Assembly (NCBI RefSeq): GCF_000013045.1
Contig: NC_007677.1
Span: 744,001 to 808,000, forward strand
DNA: 64,000 bases
Source of the DNA: Salinibacter ruber DSM 13855
GTDB lineage: Bacteria > Bacteroidota > Rhodothermia > Rhodothermales > Salinibacteraceae
Direction: 5' to 3'
Position 1 is the stretch's first letter; every line of letters starts with the position of its first letter. The position numbers and the translations under genes were made by a program. The notes under the pieces were generated by a model. It was not told the origin of the DNA, ran no database searches, and saw only the letters and a list, made by a program, of their open reading frames with translations. Positions 8,210 through 18,913 of the stretch are shown here, in pieces.

Positions 8210-10537
8210 CTATTCCGTGTGCTGTGCGGGCTCGTCCGAAGACAAGTGTTCGGTGAGGTGGTTGGTGATCATGGTGAACAGGTGCAGCCGCGTCCGTCCC
8301 CCCGCAATGCCGTGCTCGTGGGTCGGATACATCATAAACCGGAACTGCTTGTTGGCCGACTGCAGACGATTCACCATCTGGACGCTGTTTTGGAAGTGCA
8401 CGTTGTCGTCGTCGTCGCCGTGTACGATCAGTAGGTTTTGGTCCTCGCGCAGGCGGTCGGCGTAGGCCTGCGGGGCGCCGTTCTTGTAGCCGTCTGCGTT
8501 CTGGTCGGGCGTCGACATGTAGCGCTCGGTGTAGATGGTGTCGTAGAGCCGCCAGTCGGTGACGGGGGCCACCGAGACGCCCGTGTCGAACGTGGACGGG
8601 CCGTCCTCGGTCAGCATGGACATGAGGGTCATGTACCCGCCGTAGCTCCAGCCCCAGATGCCGATGTTGGCGTCGTCGACCCACGCGGAGTCGGCTAGGG
8701 CCTGTGCCGCGCGGATCTGGTCGGCCGACTCCGGCTGGCCGAGGCGCTGATACGACACGTCCTGGAACGCCTTTCCGCGCCCGCCGGTGCCCCGGTTGTC
8801 GACACTGACGACGACCATGTCGTGCGCCCGGGCCAGGTACTGGTGCCACAGCTGCCGGCTGCTGCCCCACTGGTTGGTGACCGTCTGCACGCCGGGCCCG
8901 CCGTACACGTACATCAGCACCGGGTACGTCCGGGCGGGATCGAAGTCGTTGGGCTTGATGATGGACGCGTTGAGGGCGGTGCCGTCGGCCCCCGGGAGGC
9001 GCGTGAACTGCTTCGGGGGAAGATTGAGGCTGTCGAGGCGCTTCTCGAGTGTGTCGTTAGCCTGGAGCGTCGTGAGACGGTCGCCGGACGCCTCGTGGAG
9101 GGCCCAGGAGGGCGGGGTGCCCGCCGCCGAGTGCCGGTCAATGTAGTAGTCGCGGTCCGTCGACAGGTTGATGGCGTGCCACCCCGGTCGCGACGTCACC
9201 TTACGGGCGGGCGGGGCCTCCTCGTGCGCGTCAAGCGACACGTCGGTCGCGTAGAGGTGCCGCTCCAGCGAGGTGTCGCGGGTGCCGGTGACGTAGGCCG
9301 TCGAGGCCTCCGTGTCCACGCCATGGAACTGCGTCACCTCCCACTCGCCCCCGGTGATCGGGCCCAGCTCCGTGCCGTCGGTGCGGTACAGGTAGGCGTG
9401 GTTGTACCCGCTCCGTTCCGACAGGAAGACGAAGTGCTCCCCGTCGTCGAGGTAGGTGAGCTTGTCGTCCGTGACGTCGATGTACGTGTCCTGCGTGTCC
9501 TGGAGGACCGGTTCCGTGCGTCCGGTCTCGGGGTGGCCGTACAGGAGATCGAGGACGTTCTGGTTCCGGTTGAGACGGTACATCCAAACCCGGTGTGTGC
9601 CGTCGATCTCGGGGGTCCAGCCCATGCGGGCCAGGTACTCGTGCGCCTGGCCCCCGGCGTTCCACGTATTGGTGTCGAAGTACTGGATCGCCTGCGGCTG
9701 GCCCCGGGCGGTGGTGTCGACCGCCGCGAGGTCGACCACCCCGATTTTGATCTCGCTGTTCTGTTCGCCCGCCTTCGGATAGCGAAACGTCGTGATGTCC
9801 GGGTAGCGCGCGGTGTTGTTCATCAGCGGAAACGAGCGGGTCTCAGACTCGTCGAGCTTGAAGAACGCGATGCGCCGGCCGTCCGGGCCCCACTGCCAGC
9901 CGTCCCGCACGCCAAACTCCTCCTCGTAGACCCAGTCAAACGTGCCGTTGATGATGGTGCCCTCGTCGCCGTCCGTCGTGAGGGCCGTCTCCGTCCCCGT
10001 CGTCAGGTTCACGACGTGCAGGTTTCGGTTCCGGACGAAGGCCACCTTCGCGCCCGACGGGCTGAACTTCGCAAACATCTGGTACCCCCTGTCGCGATCG
10101 GAGACCGGCGTGAGCGTCTGTGCGTCGAGGTCGTAGACGTAATAGTAGCCCTTCGTATTGGCGCGCCACACCTCCTTCGAGTCCGTGTAGATCAGCACCT
10201 TGTCGCCCGCTGGGCCAAAGGTGTAGTCCTCAATCGGCACGACCCGGCCTACGTCGCCTGCATGCAGGGTCGTCCCGTCAATCACCCGCGTCTGCTTGTC
10301 CGTCCGCAGGTTGTAGCGCATGAGGTGCGTCGCGTCGGCGGAGTCGGCGGCCTCGATGTACGTGATGACCGGGCCCTGATCCGCCCATTTCCCGCCCTGA
10401 AAGGTGCTGGCGCGGAGCGTGGCCGAGGCGTGGATGCTTTCGAGGGTAAACTCGGGGCCATCCTGCCCCTGCACAGGACCTGCGGGGACGGAGAGCACCA
10501 GAAGAGCGACGAGCGAAAAGGCGATGCGGCGCATCAT
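8210..10537 (-). CDS. Dipeptidyl-peptidase IV-like S9 peptidase, secreted
   Basis: A prolyl oligopeptidase-family enzyme (S9B/DPP-IV type) that removes N-terminal dipeptides. Residues 1 to about 22 are a signal peptide ending VQGQ. The N-terminal half is the beta-propeller domain. The C-terminal alpha/beta-hydrolase domain carries nucleophile GWSYGG near residue 629, Asp in [10 protein letters not shown] near 705, and His in THEHGI near 740. The DWVYEEEF stretch matches the double-Glu motif that binds the substrate N-terminus in DPP-IV. I chose the ATG at 10537, directly before the signal peptide; an in-frame extension to 10783 has no signal or domain. Confidence 0.95.
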   Translation of the reverse strand: MMRRIAFSLVALLVLSVPAGPVQGQDGPEFTLESIHASATLRASTFQGGKWADQGPVITYIEAADSADATHLMRYNLRTDKQTRVIDGTTLHAGDVGRVVPIEDYTFGPAGDKVLIYTDSKEVWRANTKGYYYVYDLDAQTLTPVSDRDRGYQMFAKFSPSGAKVAFVRNRNLHVVNLTTGTETALTTDGDEGTIINGTFDWVYEEEFGVRDGWQWGPDGRRIAFFKLDESETRSFPLMNNTARYPDITTFRYPKAGEQNSEIKIGVVDLAAVDTTARGQPQAIQYFDTNTWNAGGQAHEYLARMGWTPEIDGTHRVWMYRLNRNQNVLDLLYGHPETGRTEPVLQDTQDTYIDVTDDKLTYLDDGEHFVFLSERSGYNHAYLYRTDGTELGPITGGEWEVTQFHGVDTEASTAYVTGTRDTSLERHLYATDVSLDAHEEAPPARKVTSRPGWHAINLSTDRDYYIDRHSAAGTPPSWALHEASGDRLTTLQANDTLEKRLDSLNLPPKQFTRLPGADGTALNASIIKPNDFDPARTYPVLMYVYGGPGVQTVTNQWGSSRQLWHQYLARAHDMVVVSVDNRGTGGRGKAFQDVSYQRLGQPESADQIRAAQALADSAWVDDANIGIWGWSYGGYMTLMSMLTEDGPSTFDTGVSVAPVTDWRLYDTIYTERYMSTPDQNADGYKNGAPQAYADRLREDQNLLIVHGDDDDNVHFQNSVQMVNRLQSANKQFRFMMYPTHEHGIAGGRTRLHLFTMITNHLTEHLSSDEPAQHTE

Positions 10538-10817
10538 CAAGGACGGAGAACTGGTTAGGGAGAAATGACCGGCACGACTGCCGAGAACATATTCGTCTCG
10601 TGGGGCATTTGTGGTGCCAGTTAACTCAACTGGTCGAAGCCCTGTGGGTTGCGAGGCCGGCGGGCGCGGCGAACACGTCCGTCGGGCCATCGGGGCTGAG
10701 GGCTTTGGGAACCATCGTCCGGGCAGGCGCCTATCATGCGCCTGCTCACTCATCTTCGCGCGCAGCCCTGTCCCTTTTGCCATCGATCGGTCGCCTCACA
10801 CAGTCGGAGCCGCGCCG

Positions 10818-11996
10818 GTGACCGCCACCGTAGACCTGGCGGCTATTCGGCACAACGCAGGCGTTTTGCAGGAGCGGGCCGGTGGGGCCGACGTGATGGC
10901 CATCATCAAGGCCGACGCGTACGGACACGGCGTGCGCCCAGTGGCCCAGGCGGCCTACGAGGCGGGGATTCGTCACTACGGCGTGGCCCGGCTGCCGGAG
11001 GGCGTGCACCTGCGGGAGGCCGGACACGGGGGGCGCATTCTTGTCCTTGGGGCCCCGGCCCCCACGCAGCTGCCGCGGTATGCCGAATACGACCTTGACC
11101 TGACTGTCTCTTCGGCCGACGTTGCGGCCGCGGTCGTGCGGCACGCGTCGCCGGAGGCCCCGCTCCGGGTCCACGTGACGGTCGACACGGGCATGGGGCG
11201 CCTGGGACTGGCCCCCGACGACGTGCCGGCGGTGATGACGCGCCTGGCCGACGCCTCCGGCGTCCGCCTCGCCGGGCTGTGGACCCACTTCGCGACGGCC
11301 GACGCCCCCGGAAGTTCGTTTGCACAGACCCAACTCGATCGCTTTCGGGCGGTGGTGGGCGCGGTCGACGTGGACGTCGAGCACGTGCACGCGGCCAACA
11401 CGGGGGGGCTCCTCACCATCGGGGCGCCCACCCACGAGTTCGACGCGTCCCTTGTCCGGAGCGGCATTGCGCTGTACGGCCTGGCGGCGACCCCGGAGCT
11501 GAGCGCCCGCCTCGACCTGCGTCCGGCGATGCGGCTTGCGGCCCGGGTCACCCACCTCAAGACGGTCCCGGCCGGCACGCCGATCTCCTACGGGGCGCAG
11601 TGGGAGGCCCCGCGCCGGACCCGCATCGCGACGCTAGGCATCGGGTACGGCGACGGCTACCCGCGCCGGTGCTCCGGCCGCGCCTCGGTGCGGATTGGGG
11701 GCGCCTCGTGTCCCATCGTGGGCACCATCTGCATGGACATGTGTATGGTTGATCTTGGGCCGCCAAACGAGGCCCCGGCCACGCGGGTCGACCGGGGCGA
11801 CGAGGCCGTCTTGTTCGGCCCCGCCGGGCCCACCGCGTACGACGTGGCCCAGTGGAGCGATACCATCCCCTACGAGATTCTGTGCGGGGTGTCCCCCCGT
11901 GTGCCCCGACGGCACGTAAATTGCACCGACGAAAACGGCACCGACGACATGCGGGCTCCGTCCCGTCTGACACGGCCCACCGCGTCGGGGGGCTGA
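10818..11996 (+). CDS. alr: Alanine racemase
   Basis: A PLP-dependent fold-III racemase producing D-alanine for peptidoglycan. The PLP lysine is in AIIKADAYGHG near residue 32, the VDTGMGRLG motif near 122, and the catalytic Tyr region is ISYGAQW and GIGYGDGYPR. GTICMDM is present near 300. Family similarity starts right at VTATVDLAAIRHN, so I choose the GTG at 10818 (392 aa); upstream sequence in frame reads as non-homologous. A C-terminal tail of about 30 residues exceeds the usual end. Divergent from the S9 peptidase gene. Confidence 0.92.
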   Translation: MTATVDLAAIRHNAGVLQERAGGADVMAIIKADAYGHGVRPVAQAAYEAGIRHYGVARLPEGVHLREAGHGGRILVLGAPAPTQLPRYAEYDLDLTVSSADVAAAVVRHASPEAPLRVHVTVDTGMGRLGLAPDDVPAVMTRLADASGVRLAGLWTHFATADAPGSSFAQTQLDRFRAVVGAVDVDVEHVHAANTGGLLTIGAPTHEFDASLVRSGIALYGLAATPELSARLDLRPAMRLAARVTHLKTVPAGTPISYGAQWEAPRRTRIATLGIGYGDGYPRRCSGRASVRIGGASCPIVGTICMDMCMVDLGPPNEAPATRVDRGDEAVLFGPAGPTAYDVAQWSDTIPYEILCGVSPRVPRRHVNCTDENGTDDMRAPSRLTRPTASGG

Positions 11997-12162
11997 ACGA
12001 TACACGCTATCGTTACATTTAAGTCGGCAGTCACAATGCAGATGCTGCATCCCATCCTGTGGCTGTCGCATAGGATGTAAGGCGAGCGAATCGTTCGTTC
12101 CCGATCTGCGATCAGAACGATCTATAAAGGTTTATTTCTACTCATTAATCCCCCTATAACCA

Positions 12163-12876
12163 ATGCCCATTACTGCCGACCCCAGCGACATCGATGTTCT
12201 CGTCGTTGACGACGAAAAAGATGTCGTCGAAGTCGTAGGTCATTTTCTTGAGGAGGAAGGATATACTGTTCACACGGCGTTCGATGGGGAGGAGGCCCTC
12301 GAGACGGCCTCCGGAAAAATCGACCTGATCGTCCTGGACATCATGCTTCCCGGCGTAGACGGCTATGAGGTGTGTCGAGAGCTCCGAGACAGCGTCGAGA
12401 CCGAAGAGATTCCCATTGTCTTTTTGAGTGCAAAGACCGAAGAGGAGGACCAGATTGAGGGCCTGATGCTTGGGGGCGACGACTACCTCACCAAGCCCGT
12501 CTCGCCACAGGTGCTCGTGGCGCACGTGAAGGCCGTGCTCCGGCGCTCCGGCGTGGAGGAGAGCAGCATCCTCGAAGTGGACGGCCTCAAGATCTACGAG
12601 GACGAGTACCGCGCGGAACTGAACGGGGAGGACCTGGGCCTGACACTGACGGAGTTTGAGCTGCTTCGCTACCTGGTGCGCCATCCGCGCAAGGCCTTTA
12701 CCCGCCAGCAGCTGCTGGAAACCATCTGGAAGGACGCGATGATGGTGACCGAGCGAACCGTGGACGCGCACATTAAGAACCTGCGCGAGAAGCTGGGCGA
12801 CTTCGCCAAGCACATCCAGACGGTTCGGGGCGTTGGGTACCGGTTCGTGCAGGAGGAGGAATCGGCCGAAGCGTAG
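12163..12876 (+). CDS. OmpR/PhoB-family response regulator
   Basis: The N-terminal receiver domain (about 10-125) has the acidic pair in VVDDEKD, phospho-acceptor Asp59 in LIVLDIMLPG, and the conserved Lys in DYLTKPVSP. The C-terminal winged helix (about 140-232) contains LTLTEFELLRYLVRHPRKAFTR and the recognition region ending VRGVGYRF, typical of the OmpR/PhoB class. The upstream 160 bp has AT-rich runs likely to contain the promoter. A sensor kinase gene follows after 67 bp, so the two form a two-component system; the signal is unknown. Confidence 0.96.
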   Translation: MPITADPSDIDVLVVDDEKDVVEVVGHFLEEEGYTVHTAFDGEEALETASGKIDLIVLDIMLPGVDGYEVCRELRDSVETEEIPIVFLSAKTEEEDQIEGLMLGGDDYLTKPVSPQVLVAHVKAVLRRSGVEESSILEVDGLKIYEDEYRAELNGEDLGLTLTEFELLRYLVRHPRKAFTRQQLLETIWKDAMMVTERTVDAHIKNLREKLGDFAKHIQTVRGVGYRFVQEEESAEA

Positions 12877-12943
12877 TCCCACGAAGCGTAGTCCCATCGG
12901 GGTTCGCCTGTGATTCGCGGGAGTTGGCTCTTGCCTGCGCTGT

Positions 12944-14404
12944 ATGTCTTTCGTTCGGTCGATTCGGGACGCGCTCCTGCCCCGCCGGGCCTCAACGCAG
13001 ACCTGGATGGTCTTGACGTTTGCCCTGTTCGTGGGCACGGCCGTCGTGGGCGTGGGGCTGTACGTGATGCTGGTCCTCCGGGGAGAGATGCGAACGGCCA
13101 TGCAGGAGACGCTCCACGACCAGGCCGACCGGATTGCGGTGCAGGCGGAGCAGGAGCCCGGCCCGGCGGGGCGTGGGCGCATCGTGGACAACCTGACGGA
13201 GCTGCAAGACCTGCACGTCTCCCTCGTTACCCCCGACACGACTTACCGTCCCTCCCCGCAGACGGCCCCCCCGTTTCCGGCCGACACGCTGGTCGAGGTG
13301 TCGGCCCTCCGGAACATGACGGAGGAGACGGTCCGGTTTGCACGGCACGACCCCGACGACGGGCAGCAGTTCTTCCTTGCGGCCCTCTACCGCCCCTCCG
13401 CGAACCTGATCGTGCAGGTGGGCCAGCCGCCCCCGCCGCTGTACTCGCTGGCCCAGCGCTCTCAGGTCGTGCTCGTGCTGGGGATGATTTTGGCACTCGT
13501 GCTGGCCCTCATCGGCAGCTTCATCGCGGCCTACCAGGTCACAACCCCCCTCACCCGCATTAGCGAAACGGCCCGCCGGGTGGCGGATGGAAAGTTGACC
13601 GGCAAAATTCAGGTCGAGTCCCGCGCGGCGGAGTTTCAGGACCTTGCCGAGAGCCTCAACCGGGCCTCCGACACGTTCCGGGAGAAGATCGAAGAGCTGG
13701 AGCGCATGACCCGGCTGCAGAGCGAGTTCATCGGCAACGTCTCCCACGAGGTCCGCAACCCGATCTTTTCCATCAGTGGGTACCTGGAGGCCCTCGGGAC
13801 GCCCGGGCTCGACGACGAGCAGCGGAAGATGTACTCCGAGAAGGCGCTCACCAACCTAAATCGCCTCCAGAACCTCTTCAACGATCTCATCGACATTGCC
13901 CGCCTCGAGTACAAGGAGGACCTCATCAACCGGTCGGTGTTTGACCTAAAGGACCTGGTCGACGAGGTGGCCGAGATGCTTCGGCCCAAGGCCGAGGAAA
14001 AGGGGCTCGACCTGGAGGCCGACGTGTCGCGCTTCTTCGTCCACGCCGATCGCTCCCGCGTCCGCCAGGTACTGACCAACCTCATCGAGAACGGGATCGC
14101 CTACACGGGGGGCGGGTCGGTGCGGTGCCGGGTGCAGCGGCGCCTCGACAAGGTCCGCGTGGAGGTCGTGGACACGGGGCAGGGCATCGACGAAGACCAC
14201 CTCGACCGCATCTTCGAACGCTTCTACCGGGTGGACCCGGACCGCTCCCGCGAGAGTGGGGGAACCGGGCTCGGGCTCAGCATCGTCAAGCAGATCCTGC
14301 AGGCCCACGGCGAAGACATCCACGTCGAGAGCACCAAGGGACGAGGGACCCGATTCTGGTTTGAGCTTCCCTACGAGCCGGAGCCGGAAGCCGTTGAGGC
14401 GTAG
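12944..14404 (+). CDS. Membrane sensor histidine kinase
   Basis: Partner of the preceding regulator. Transmembrane segments at about 22-45 and 178-198 flank an extracytoplasmic sensor domain of about 130 residues. A HAMP linker follows (about 200-250), then HisKA with phospho-acceptor His near 268 in NVSHEVRNPIF. The ATPase domain contains the N box (NLIENGIAY), G1 (DTGQGI), F box and G2 (GGTGLGLSIVK). Organisation matches PhoR/EnvZ-like kinases. The sensor domain lacks a recognisable ligand fold, so the signal is not inferable. Confidence 0.95.
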   Translation: MSFVRSIRDALLPRRASTQTWMVLTFALFVGTAVVGVGLYVMLVLRGEMRTAMQETLHDQADRIAVQAEQEPGPAGRGRIVDNLTELQDLHVSLVTPDTTYRPSPQTAPPFPADTLVEVSALRNMTEETVRFARHDPDDGQQFFLAALYRPSANLIVQVGQPPPPLYSLAQRSQVVLVLGMILALVLALIGSFIAAYQVTTPLTRISETARRVADGKLTGKIQVESRAAEFQDLAESLNRASDTFREKIEELERMTRLQSEFIGNVSHEVRNPIFSISGYLEALGTPGLDDEQRKMYSEKALTNLNRLQNLFNDLIDIARLEYKEDLINRSVFDLKDLVDEVAEMLRPKAEEKGLDLEADVSRFFVHADRSRVRQVLTNLIENGIAYTGGGSVRCRVQRRLDKVRVEVVDTGQGIDEDHLDRIFERFYRVDPDRSRESGGTGLGLSIVKQILQAHGEDIHVESTKGRGTRFWFELPYEPEPEAVEA

Positions 14405-14716
14405 CCCGACGTGTGGCCTGCGGCCGTCGTTGCTCGGTCGTCCTGCCTTCGCGACCGGCCGCCACAGGGGGCTTTTTGGAGTCCCGAGAATTTTGTATAC
14501 TCTAGAAGAGGTGTCTGCCCCTTTTCCTTAGAGAACGGACGCTCCGGAAGCGCTTTCAAGTGGGGGTGACGCAGTACGCACCCCCATGGCGGTCATGGTG
14601 TCCTGGAGAACGCATGGGCGGGAGGCAGGCGGGGACAAACGGCGGAAGGGGATCCTTTGGCGCTCGACGCCGTGTCGACTTATCCAGCTGGCTTCGACCA
14701 ATGGCTACCACCCGAG
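14405..14716. other. Intergenic region, 312 bp
   Basis: No independent gene seen. It holds an AT-rich patch near 14490-14510 that is the most likely promoter area for the downstream dehydrogenase. An alternative TTG start for that gene lies at 14657, preceded by a good Shine-Dalgarno-like AAGGGG. Confidence 0.5.
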
Positions 14717-16933
14717 ATGCAAGACACGAACGACTCGGACCGTGACACTCAGACGAATGCATCGTCCTCGCCGTCCGGCGCGGCGGGGGGCGTGAAGACG
14801 GCCGCGGAGGAGATTCCGGCCGAAAACCTCATGCATGGGGACGGCCACGCGGCCATCCCCCAGATTCCGTCCATCACGTCGGACGGATCGATTGAGGTCG
14901 ACGAGCTGTCCCCCGCCGATTTTGAGCCCGACGACCTGCGGCAGCGGCTCCGCACGATGATGCTCTCGCGGCGGCTCGACGAAAAGATGATGACGCTGCT
15001 CAAGCAGGGGGAGGGACACTTCCACATCGGGTGTGCCGGGCACGAAGCCGTGCAGTCGGCCCTCAGCCGCTACTCCCGGCCCGGCGAGGGCCCCGGCCAC
15101 GACTGGTTCTGTTTCTACTACCGGGACCTGTGCATGGCGCTCTCCCTCGGGATGACGACAAAGGAGGCCCTGCTGGCCCACCTCGCCAAGGCCGACGACC
15201 CGAACTCGGGGGGTCGTCAGATGCCGGAGCACTTCGGCCTGAAGCACCTCAACGTCATGACAACGGCCTCGTCGGTCGGGGCGCAGTTCAACCCCGGGGT
15301 CGGGTTCGGGTTTGGAATTCAGCAGCGCGGGGAGGATAGCTATGTGTACATCTCGTGCGGCGACGGGGCCACCTCGCAGGGCGACTTCCACGAGGCCCTC
15401 AACTGGGCGGCCCGCGAGCAGGCGCCCGCCTTGTTTCTGGTGCAGGACAACAAGTACGCCATCAGCGTTCCCATCGAGGAGCAGACCGCGGGCGGCACCC
15501 CCTACAAGCTGGCTGCGGGCTACGAAGGGCTCAGCCGGATGCGCGTGGACGGGACCGACTTTTTCGCCAGTGCCGCCGCCGCGCAGGCCGCCATCCAACA
15601 CATCCGCGACGGCAAGGGGCCGGTCTGTCTCGTGGCCGACGTGGTGCGCCTGCTGCCGCACTCCTCCTCGGACGACCACACCAAGTACCGCACGCCCGAC
15701 GAGCTGGAGGCCGACCGCAAGATCGACCCCATTGACCGCCTGGAGGCGGCCCTCATCGGCGAAGGCATTCTGACGGAGGCAGATGCCGAGGCCCTGCAGG
15801 AGGAGGTCCACGAAGAGGTCGACGAGGCGACCGAGTGGGCGAAACGGCAGGACGGCCCCTCCCCTGAAACCGCCGGCGACCACGTCTTCTTCGAGGGCGA
15901 CCTCGGTCTCGACTACAATTCCGAAGACGACCTCGACGAGGACGCCGAGCCGATGGTGATGGTCGACGCCATCAACCGCACGCTCAAAGAAGAGATGGCG
16001 CGTGACGAGTCGGTCATCGTGTACGGCGAGGACGTGGCGGGCGACAAGGGCGGCGTCTTCACCGCGACCAAGGACCTCACCGACGAGTTTGGCGGGGACC
16101 GCTGCTTCAACTCCCCCCTGGCGGAAGGGTCCATCATTGGCACCGCGGTGGGGTACGCCGCGAGCGGCTTCACGCCGGTTGTCGAGATCCAGTTTGCCGA
16201 CTACATCTGGCCGGCAATGCAGCAGCTGCGCAATCAGGTGGCGCCCTTCCGCTACCGCTCGGACGGGGAGTGGAGCTGCCCGATGGTCGTCCGCGTGCCC
16301 TGTGGGGGCTACATCCACGGCGGCCTGTGCCACTCGCAGAACATCGAGTCCATCTTCGGCCATACGCCGGGCCTGAAGGTGGCCCTCCCGTCCACGGCCG
16401 CCGACGCGAAGGGCCTCCTCGCCACCGCCATCCGCTCGGAGGACCCGGTGCTCTTCCTGGAGCACAAGGCGCTCTACCGCGCCGCGTCGGCCCGCACCCC
16501 CACGCCGCCGGAGGACTACACCCTGCCCTTCGGAAAGGCGCGCATCGCCCGCGAGGGGTCGGACATGACGATCGTGACCTACGGCATGATGACCCAAAAG
16601 TCGCTCAACGTGGCGGAGGAGCTGGAGCAGGAGGGCGTGGACGTGGAGGTCGTCGACCTGCGCACCATCGTGCCGCTCGACTCGGAGACGATTCTGGAGT
16701 CGGTGCGGAAGACGAACCGCGCGCTCGTCGTTTACGAGGATCACGAGTTCATCGGCTTCGGCGCCGAACTCAGCGCCCAGATTGCCGACGACGCGTTTAC
16801 GTACCTCGACGCCCCCATCCGCCGCGTCGCCGGCGAGTTTACGCCCATCCCGTTCGCCCACTCGCTGGAGCGGAGCGTGCTCCCGAGCGACGAGGGCATT
16901 CTGGAGGCGGCGCGTGACCTGGCCGCGTTTTAG
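14717..16933 (+). CDS. 2-oxoacid (branched-chain) dehydrogenase E1, fused alpha and beta subunits
   Basis: This is the thiamine-diphosphate E1 component that decarboxylates branched-chain 2-oxoacids and passes the acyl group to an E2 lipoamide. The alpha half (about residues 70-400) includes the ThDP motif GDGATSQGDFHEALNWA...QDNKYAIS; the beta half (about 410-738) starts at MVDAINRTLKEEMARDES and contains VYGEDVAGDKGGVF and the transketolase C-terminal fold. In many bacteria the two halves are separate genes. Start uncertain: the ATG at 14717 is chosen; a TTG at 14657 with a better ribosome site would add 20 residues. E2/E3 genes are not in the window. Confidence 0.93.
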   Translation: MQDTNDSDRDTQTNASSSPSGAAGGVKTAAEEIPAENLMHGDGHAAIPQIPSITSDGSIEVDELSPADFEPDDLRQRLRTMMLSRRLDEKMMTLLKQGEGHFHIGCAGHEAVQSALSRYSRPGEGPGHDWFCFYYRDLCMALSLGMTTKEALLAHLAKADDPNSGGRQMPEHFGLKHLNVMTTASSVGAQFNPGVGFGFGIQQRGEDSYVYISCGDGATSQGDFHEALNWAAREQAPALFLVQDNKYAISVPIEEQTAGGTPYKLAAGYEGLSRMRVDGTDFFASAAAAQAAIQHIRDGKGPVCLVADVVRLLPHSSSDDHTKYRTPDELEADRKIDPIDRLEAALIGEGILTEADAEALQEEVHEEVDEATEWAKRQDGPSPETAGDHVFFEGDLGLDYNSEDDLDEDAEPMVMVDAINRTLKEEMARDESVIVYGEDVAGDKGGVFTATKDLTDEFGGDRCFNSPLAEGSIIGTAVGYAASGFTPVVEIQFADYIWPAMQQLRNQVAPFRYRSDGEWSCPMVVRVPCGGYIHGGLCHSQNIESIFGHTPGLKVALPSTAADAKGLLATAIRSEDPVLFLEHKALYRAASARTPTPPEDYTLPFGKARIAREGSDMTIVTYGMMTQKSLNVAEELEQEGVDVEVVDLRTIVPLDSETILESVRKTNRALVVYEDHEFIGFGAELSAQIADDAFTYLDAPIRRVAGEFTPIPFAHSLERSVLPSDEGILEAARDLAAF

Positions 16934-16948
16934 ACCTGCCCGGCGGGG

Positions 16949-17710
16949 CTACGGGGCCCCGGCGCCGGGGGAGGACGAGCCTGCCGCCGGGGCGGGACCC
17001 TGCACTGTGTCCCGTTGCACCGTGTCCTGTTGCACCGTGTCCTGTTGCACCGTGTCCCGACGTGTGGAGTCCGGGGCGGGAGAAGACGGGGCCGGTATCT
17101 CCTGCGTGCGCGTGACGCCGACGCCCCGCTTGTACACCATGGCCCCGCCGTTCTCCCCGGTCTCGTGCATCGGAACCAGGGTCCCCAGCCCGAGGAGGAA
17201 CAGGACGAGATGGGCGGCGCGCCGGGTCCGGACCCAGTGAATAAAGAGCCCGGCGGCCCGAAGGAGGGCGTACCCGCTCGTCGAGACCATCGTGTACCAC
17301 GCCCAGAACGAGTGCGCCGACAGGGTCTGGGCGGCGCCGGGCGTCACGATGGAAACCGTGTCGATCGCCCAGGTGCCGCTGTAGTAGCTCACGACCGCGC
17401 TCAGCCCCGTCGCCGCGTAGAGCCCCGTCGCCACCTCCTGGCCTGTCTCCCAGCGCTCCCCGAGCCATAGGGCGAGGGCGTCGGCGGCAATGGCCACGAA
17501 AATGAGAGCGATGGGGAAGTGCACGATGAGTGGATGTGCGTTGGGCACCCACTCGGGCAGTAGAAAGTCGGGGATCACAGTGAAGCATATAGATCTCAGA
17601 AGAGGAAGGATTCCCGTTACCTGCCATCGTAGAAGGGTGTTTCCGAAGGCCCCATCAATCCCTAACAGTATTGGGTAGAGCACGAGAAAGGCCTGAACCT
17701 GTCGGTTCAT
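16949..17710 (-). CDS. DUF2231-type multi-pass membrane protein
   Basis: A 253-residue protein with a membrane domain of the DUF2231 type, recognised from NAHPLIVHFPIALI near residue 57 and four to five hydrophobic segments. This fold occurs with haem or cytochrome-like proteins, but no catalytic role is assured. The start at 17710 is preceded by a GGGAG ribosome site. The C-terminus is a hydrophilic tail with four DTVQ(Q/R) repeats encoded by a 15-bp tandem repeat (about 17001-17059). Convergent with the E1 gene. A decayed IS630-like element begins just upstream, and the first 44 residues have different composition, so the N-terminus may have been altered. Confidence 0.75.
   Translation of the reverse strand: MNRQVQAFLVLYPILLGIDGAFGNTLLRWQVTGILPLLRSICFTVIPDFLLPEWVPNAHPLIVHFPIALIFVAIAADALALWLGERWETGQEVATGLYAATGLSAVVSYYSGTWAIDTVSIVTPGAAQTLSAHSFWAWYTMVSTSGYALLRAAGLFIHWVRTRRAAHLVLFLLGLGTLVPMHETGENGGAMVYKRGVGVTRTQEIPAPSSPAPDSTRRDTVQQDTVQQDTVQRDTVQGPAPAAGSSSPGAGAP
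17001..17059. repeat. 15-bp tandem repeat inside a coding region
   Basis: About four copies of a 15-base unit (TGCACCGTGTCCTGT-like), in frame with the DUF2231 gene, giving a DTVQQ-type repeat. Copy number change would keep the frame. Confidence 0.85.
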
Positions 17711-17738
17711 GGACTCCCGGCTTATGGTCGTTGATTAT

Positions 17739-18913
17739 TTAATTTGGTAACAATCCTACACACCGGAGCAGATGCTGGGATCCGTCCGCGAACTGATCCA
17801 GGAAGGCATCGACGTGATCGTGAAGCGGGGCGAAGTTCTCTTCTTGATGTAGATGAACCACTTCCTGTTTCAGATAGCGCCATAGCTTCTCAATCGGACC
17901 CGGCCACGGAGCATAGGTCGGCAGGCCAACCACTTGAATCGGCAGCGGGTCTTCGGCTGTCGCTCCTGAGGGAACCTCCGGCCAGTTGCCAGGGACCTTG
18001 AAGGGCCAGGGCCACTGCTGGGGCTCCAGTTTTCCGATAATGCCGGCGTGGTAGTGAACCGGCCAGTTATCCTGTACTATGTAAATTACCTGAGCTTCCG
18101 GATAGCAGTCGACAACCTCCCGATAGAGATCGAGCAAGACCTGTCGGCCGGTCTCTTCGGCCCGGCGAGCGTGTACTGTCCCGGTAGTGGCGTTCAGGCA
18201 GGCCGCAACGCGCATCTGCTGGCTGGAGCTCTGCGAAGGAGCGGCGGTCGGCTGCTTCTCTCCCTTCGCCTCGTAGCCTCGGTCGCGAGGGTAGGGATCT
18301 TCTCGTGCCCGCGCTCACCCAAGGTAGAGTAGCGTCACGTCTGAGTCGGTGCGGGCCTCCTGAAGCCGCTCGGCGGCGTACTGGCGCTTCTCTTCGTAGT
18401 CTGGATCTGGACTTCGCATTCGCCGAGAGCCCCCGCTTGTAAGAGATGCCCAATCGGCCGAGCAGATTCGAGAATCCTCCTCGGGCGGGTGCTGTCGGGA
18501 ATGTCTCCGACCGCCTCCATCTTCCGGGCCAGGAGACCCAGGGTCCAGCGCGTCCGATCGAGACCCATGCTGCGCGGGGTGCGGCGCACCAGGCGTAGCG
18601 CGGCCTCGCGAGCCTCCTCCTCCAAGCTGTGCTCAGGGGAAAAGCGGGCCCAGAGCCCGCGGCCTTCCTCGATGTGTAGGGCAGCAATTCCGTGATCTTG
18701 CCAGTCGTGATAGGAGGTGTAGACGGTGTCGGGAGTACGGGACTGCAAAAGACCCCCGCGGGCAACTTTGCGGCCGGACCAACCGTCGTCTATCTTCAGC
18801 AGAGCAGCAGCGCGTTCCCGAACGTAGGGCTTGTCGTGGCGCTTGCGAGCATCGCAGAGCGTGCGGCGTTCGGCGTCGGTCAGGGCAAGGGTCAGCGCGG
18901 AGGGCATGGGCAA
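17739..18913 (-). pseudogene. Decayed IS630-family transposase
   Basis: Fragments of one transposase lie in successive frames. The N-terminal helix-turn-helix part (about 18913-18490) begins PSALTLALTDAERRTL. A shifted piece reads LLGRLGISYKRG, then another reads DPDYEEKRQYAAERLQEARTDSDVTLLYLG before a stop. The C-terminal DDE part (from 18215) contains YIVQDNWPVH and PIEKLWRYLKQE, typical of IS630/Tc1-mariner enzymes. At least three frameshifts are needed to join them, so it is dead. Terminal inverted repeats were not identifiable by eye. Confidence 0.85.

Noticed and set aside
8822-10558. 578-codon open frame on the plus strand over the S9 peptidase gene
   Set aside because: It is antisense to a gene with clear signal peptide and catalytic triad; long antisense frames are expected in very GC-rich DNA.
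14705-16861. 718-codon open frame on the minus strand over the E1 gene
   Set aside because: Composition is that of a shadow frame (Val/Gly/Arg/His-rich, no domain), and the plus strand encodes a well-matched enzyme.
17001-17059. Possible CRISPR array
   Set aside because: The repeats are contiguous 15-base units without spacers and lie in a coding frame.
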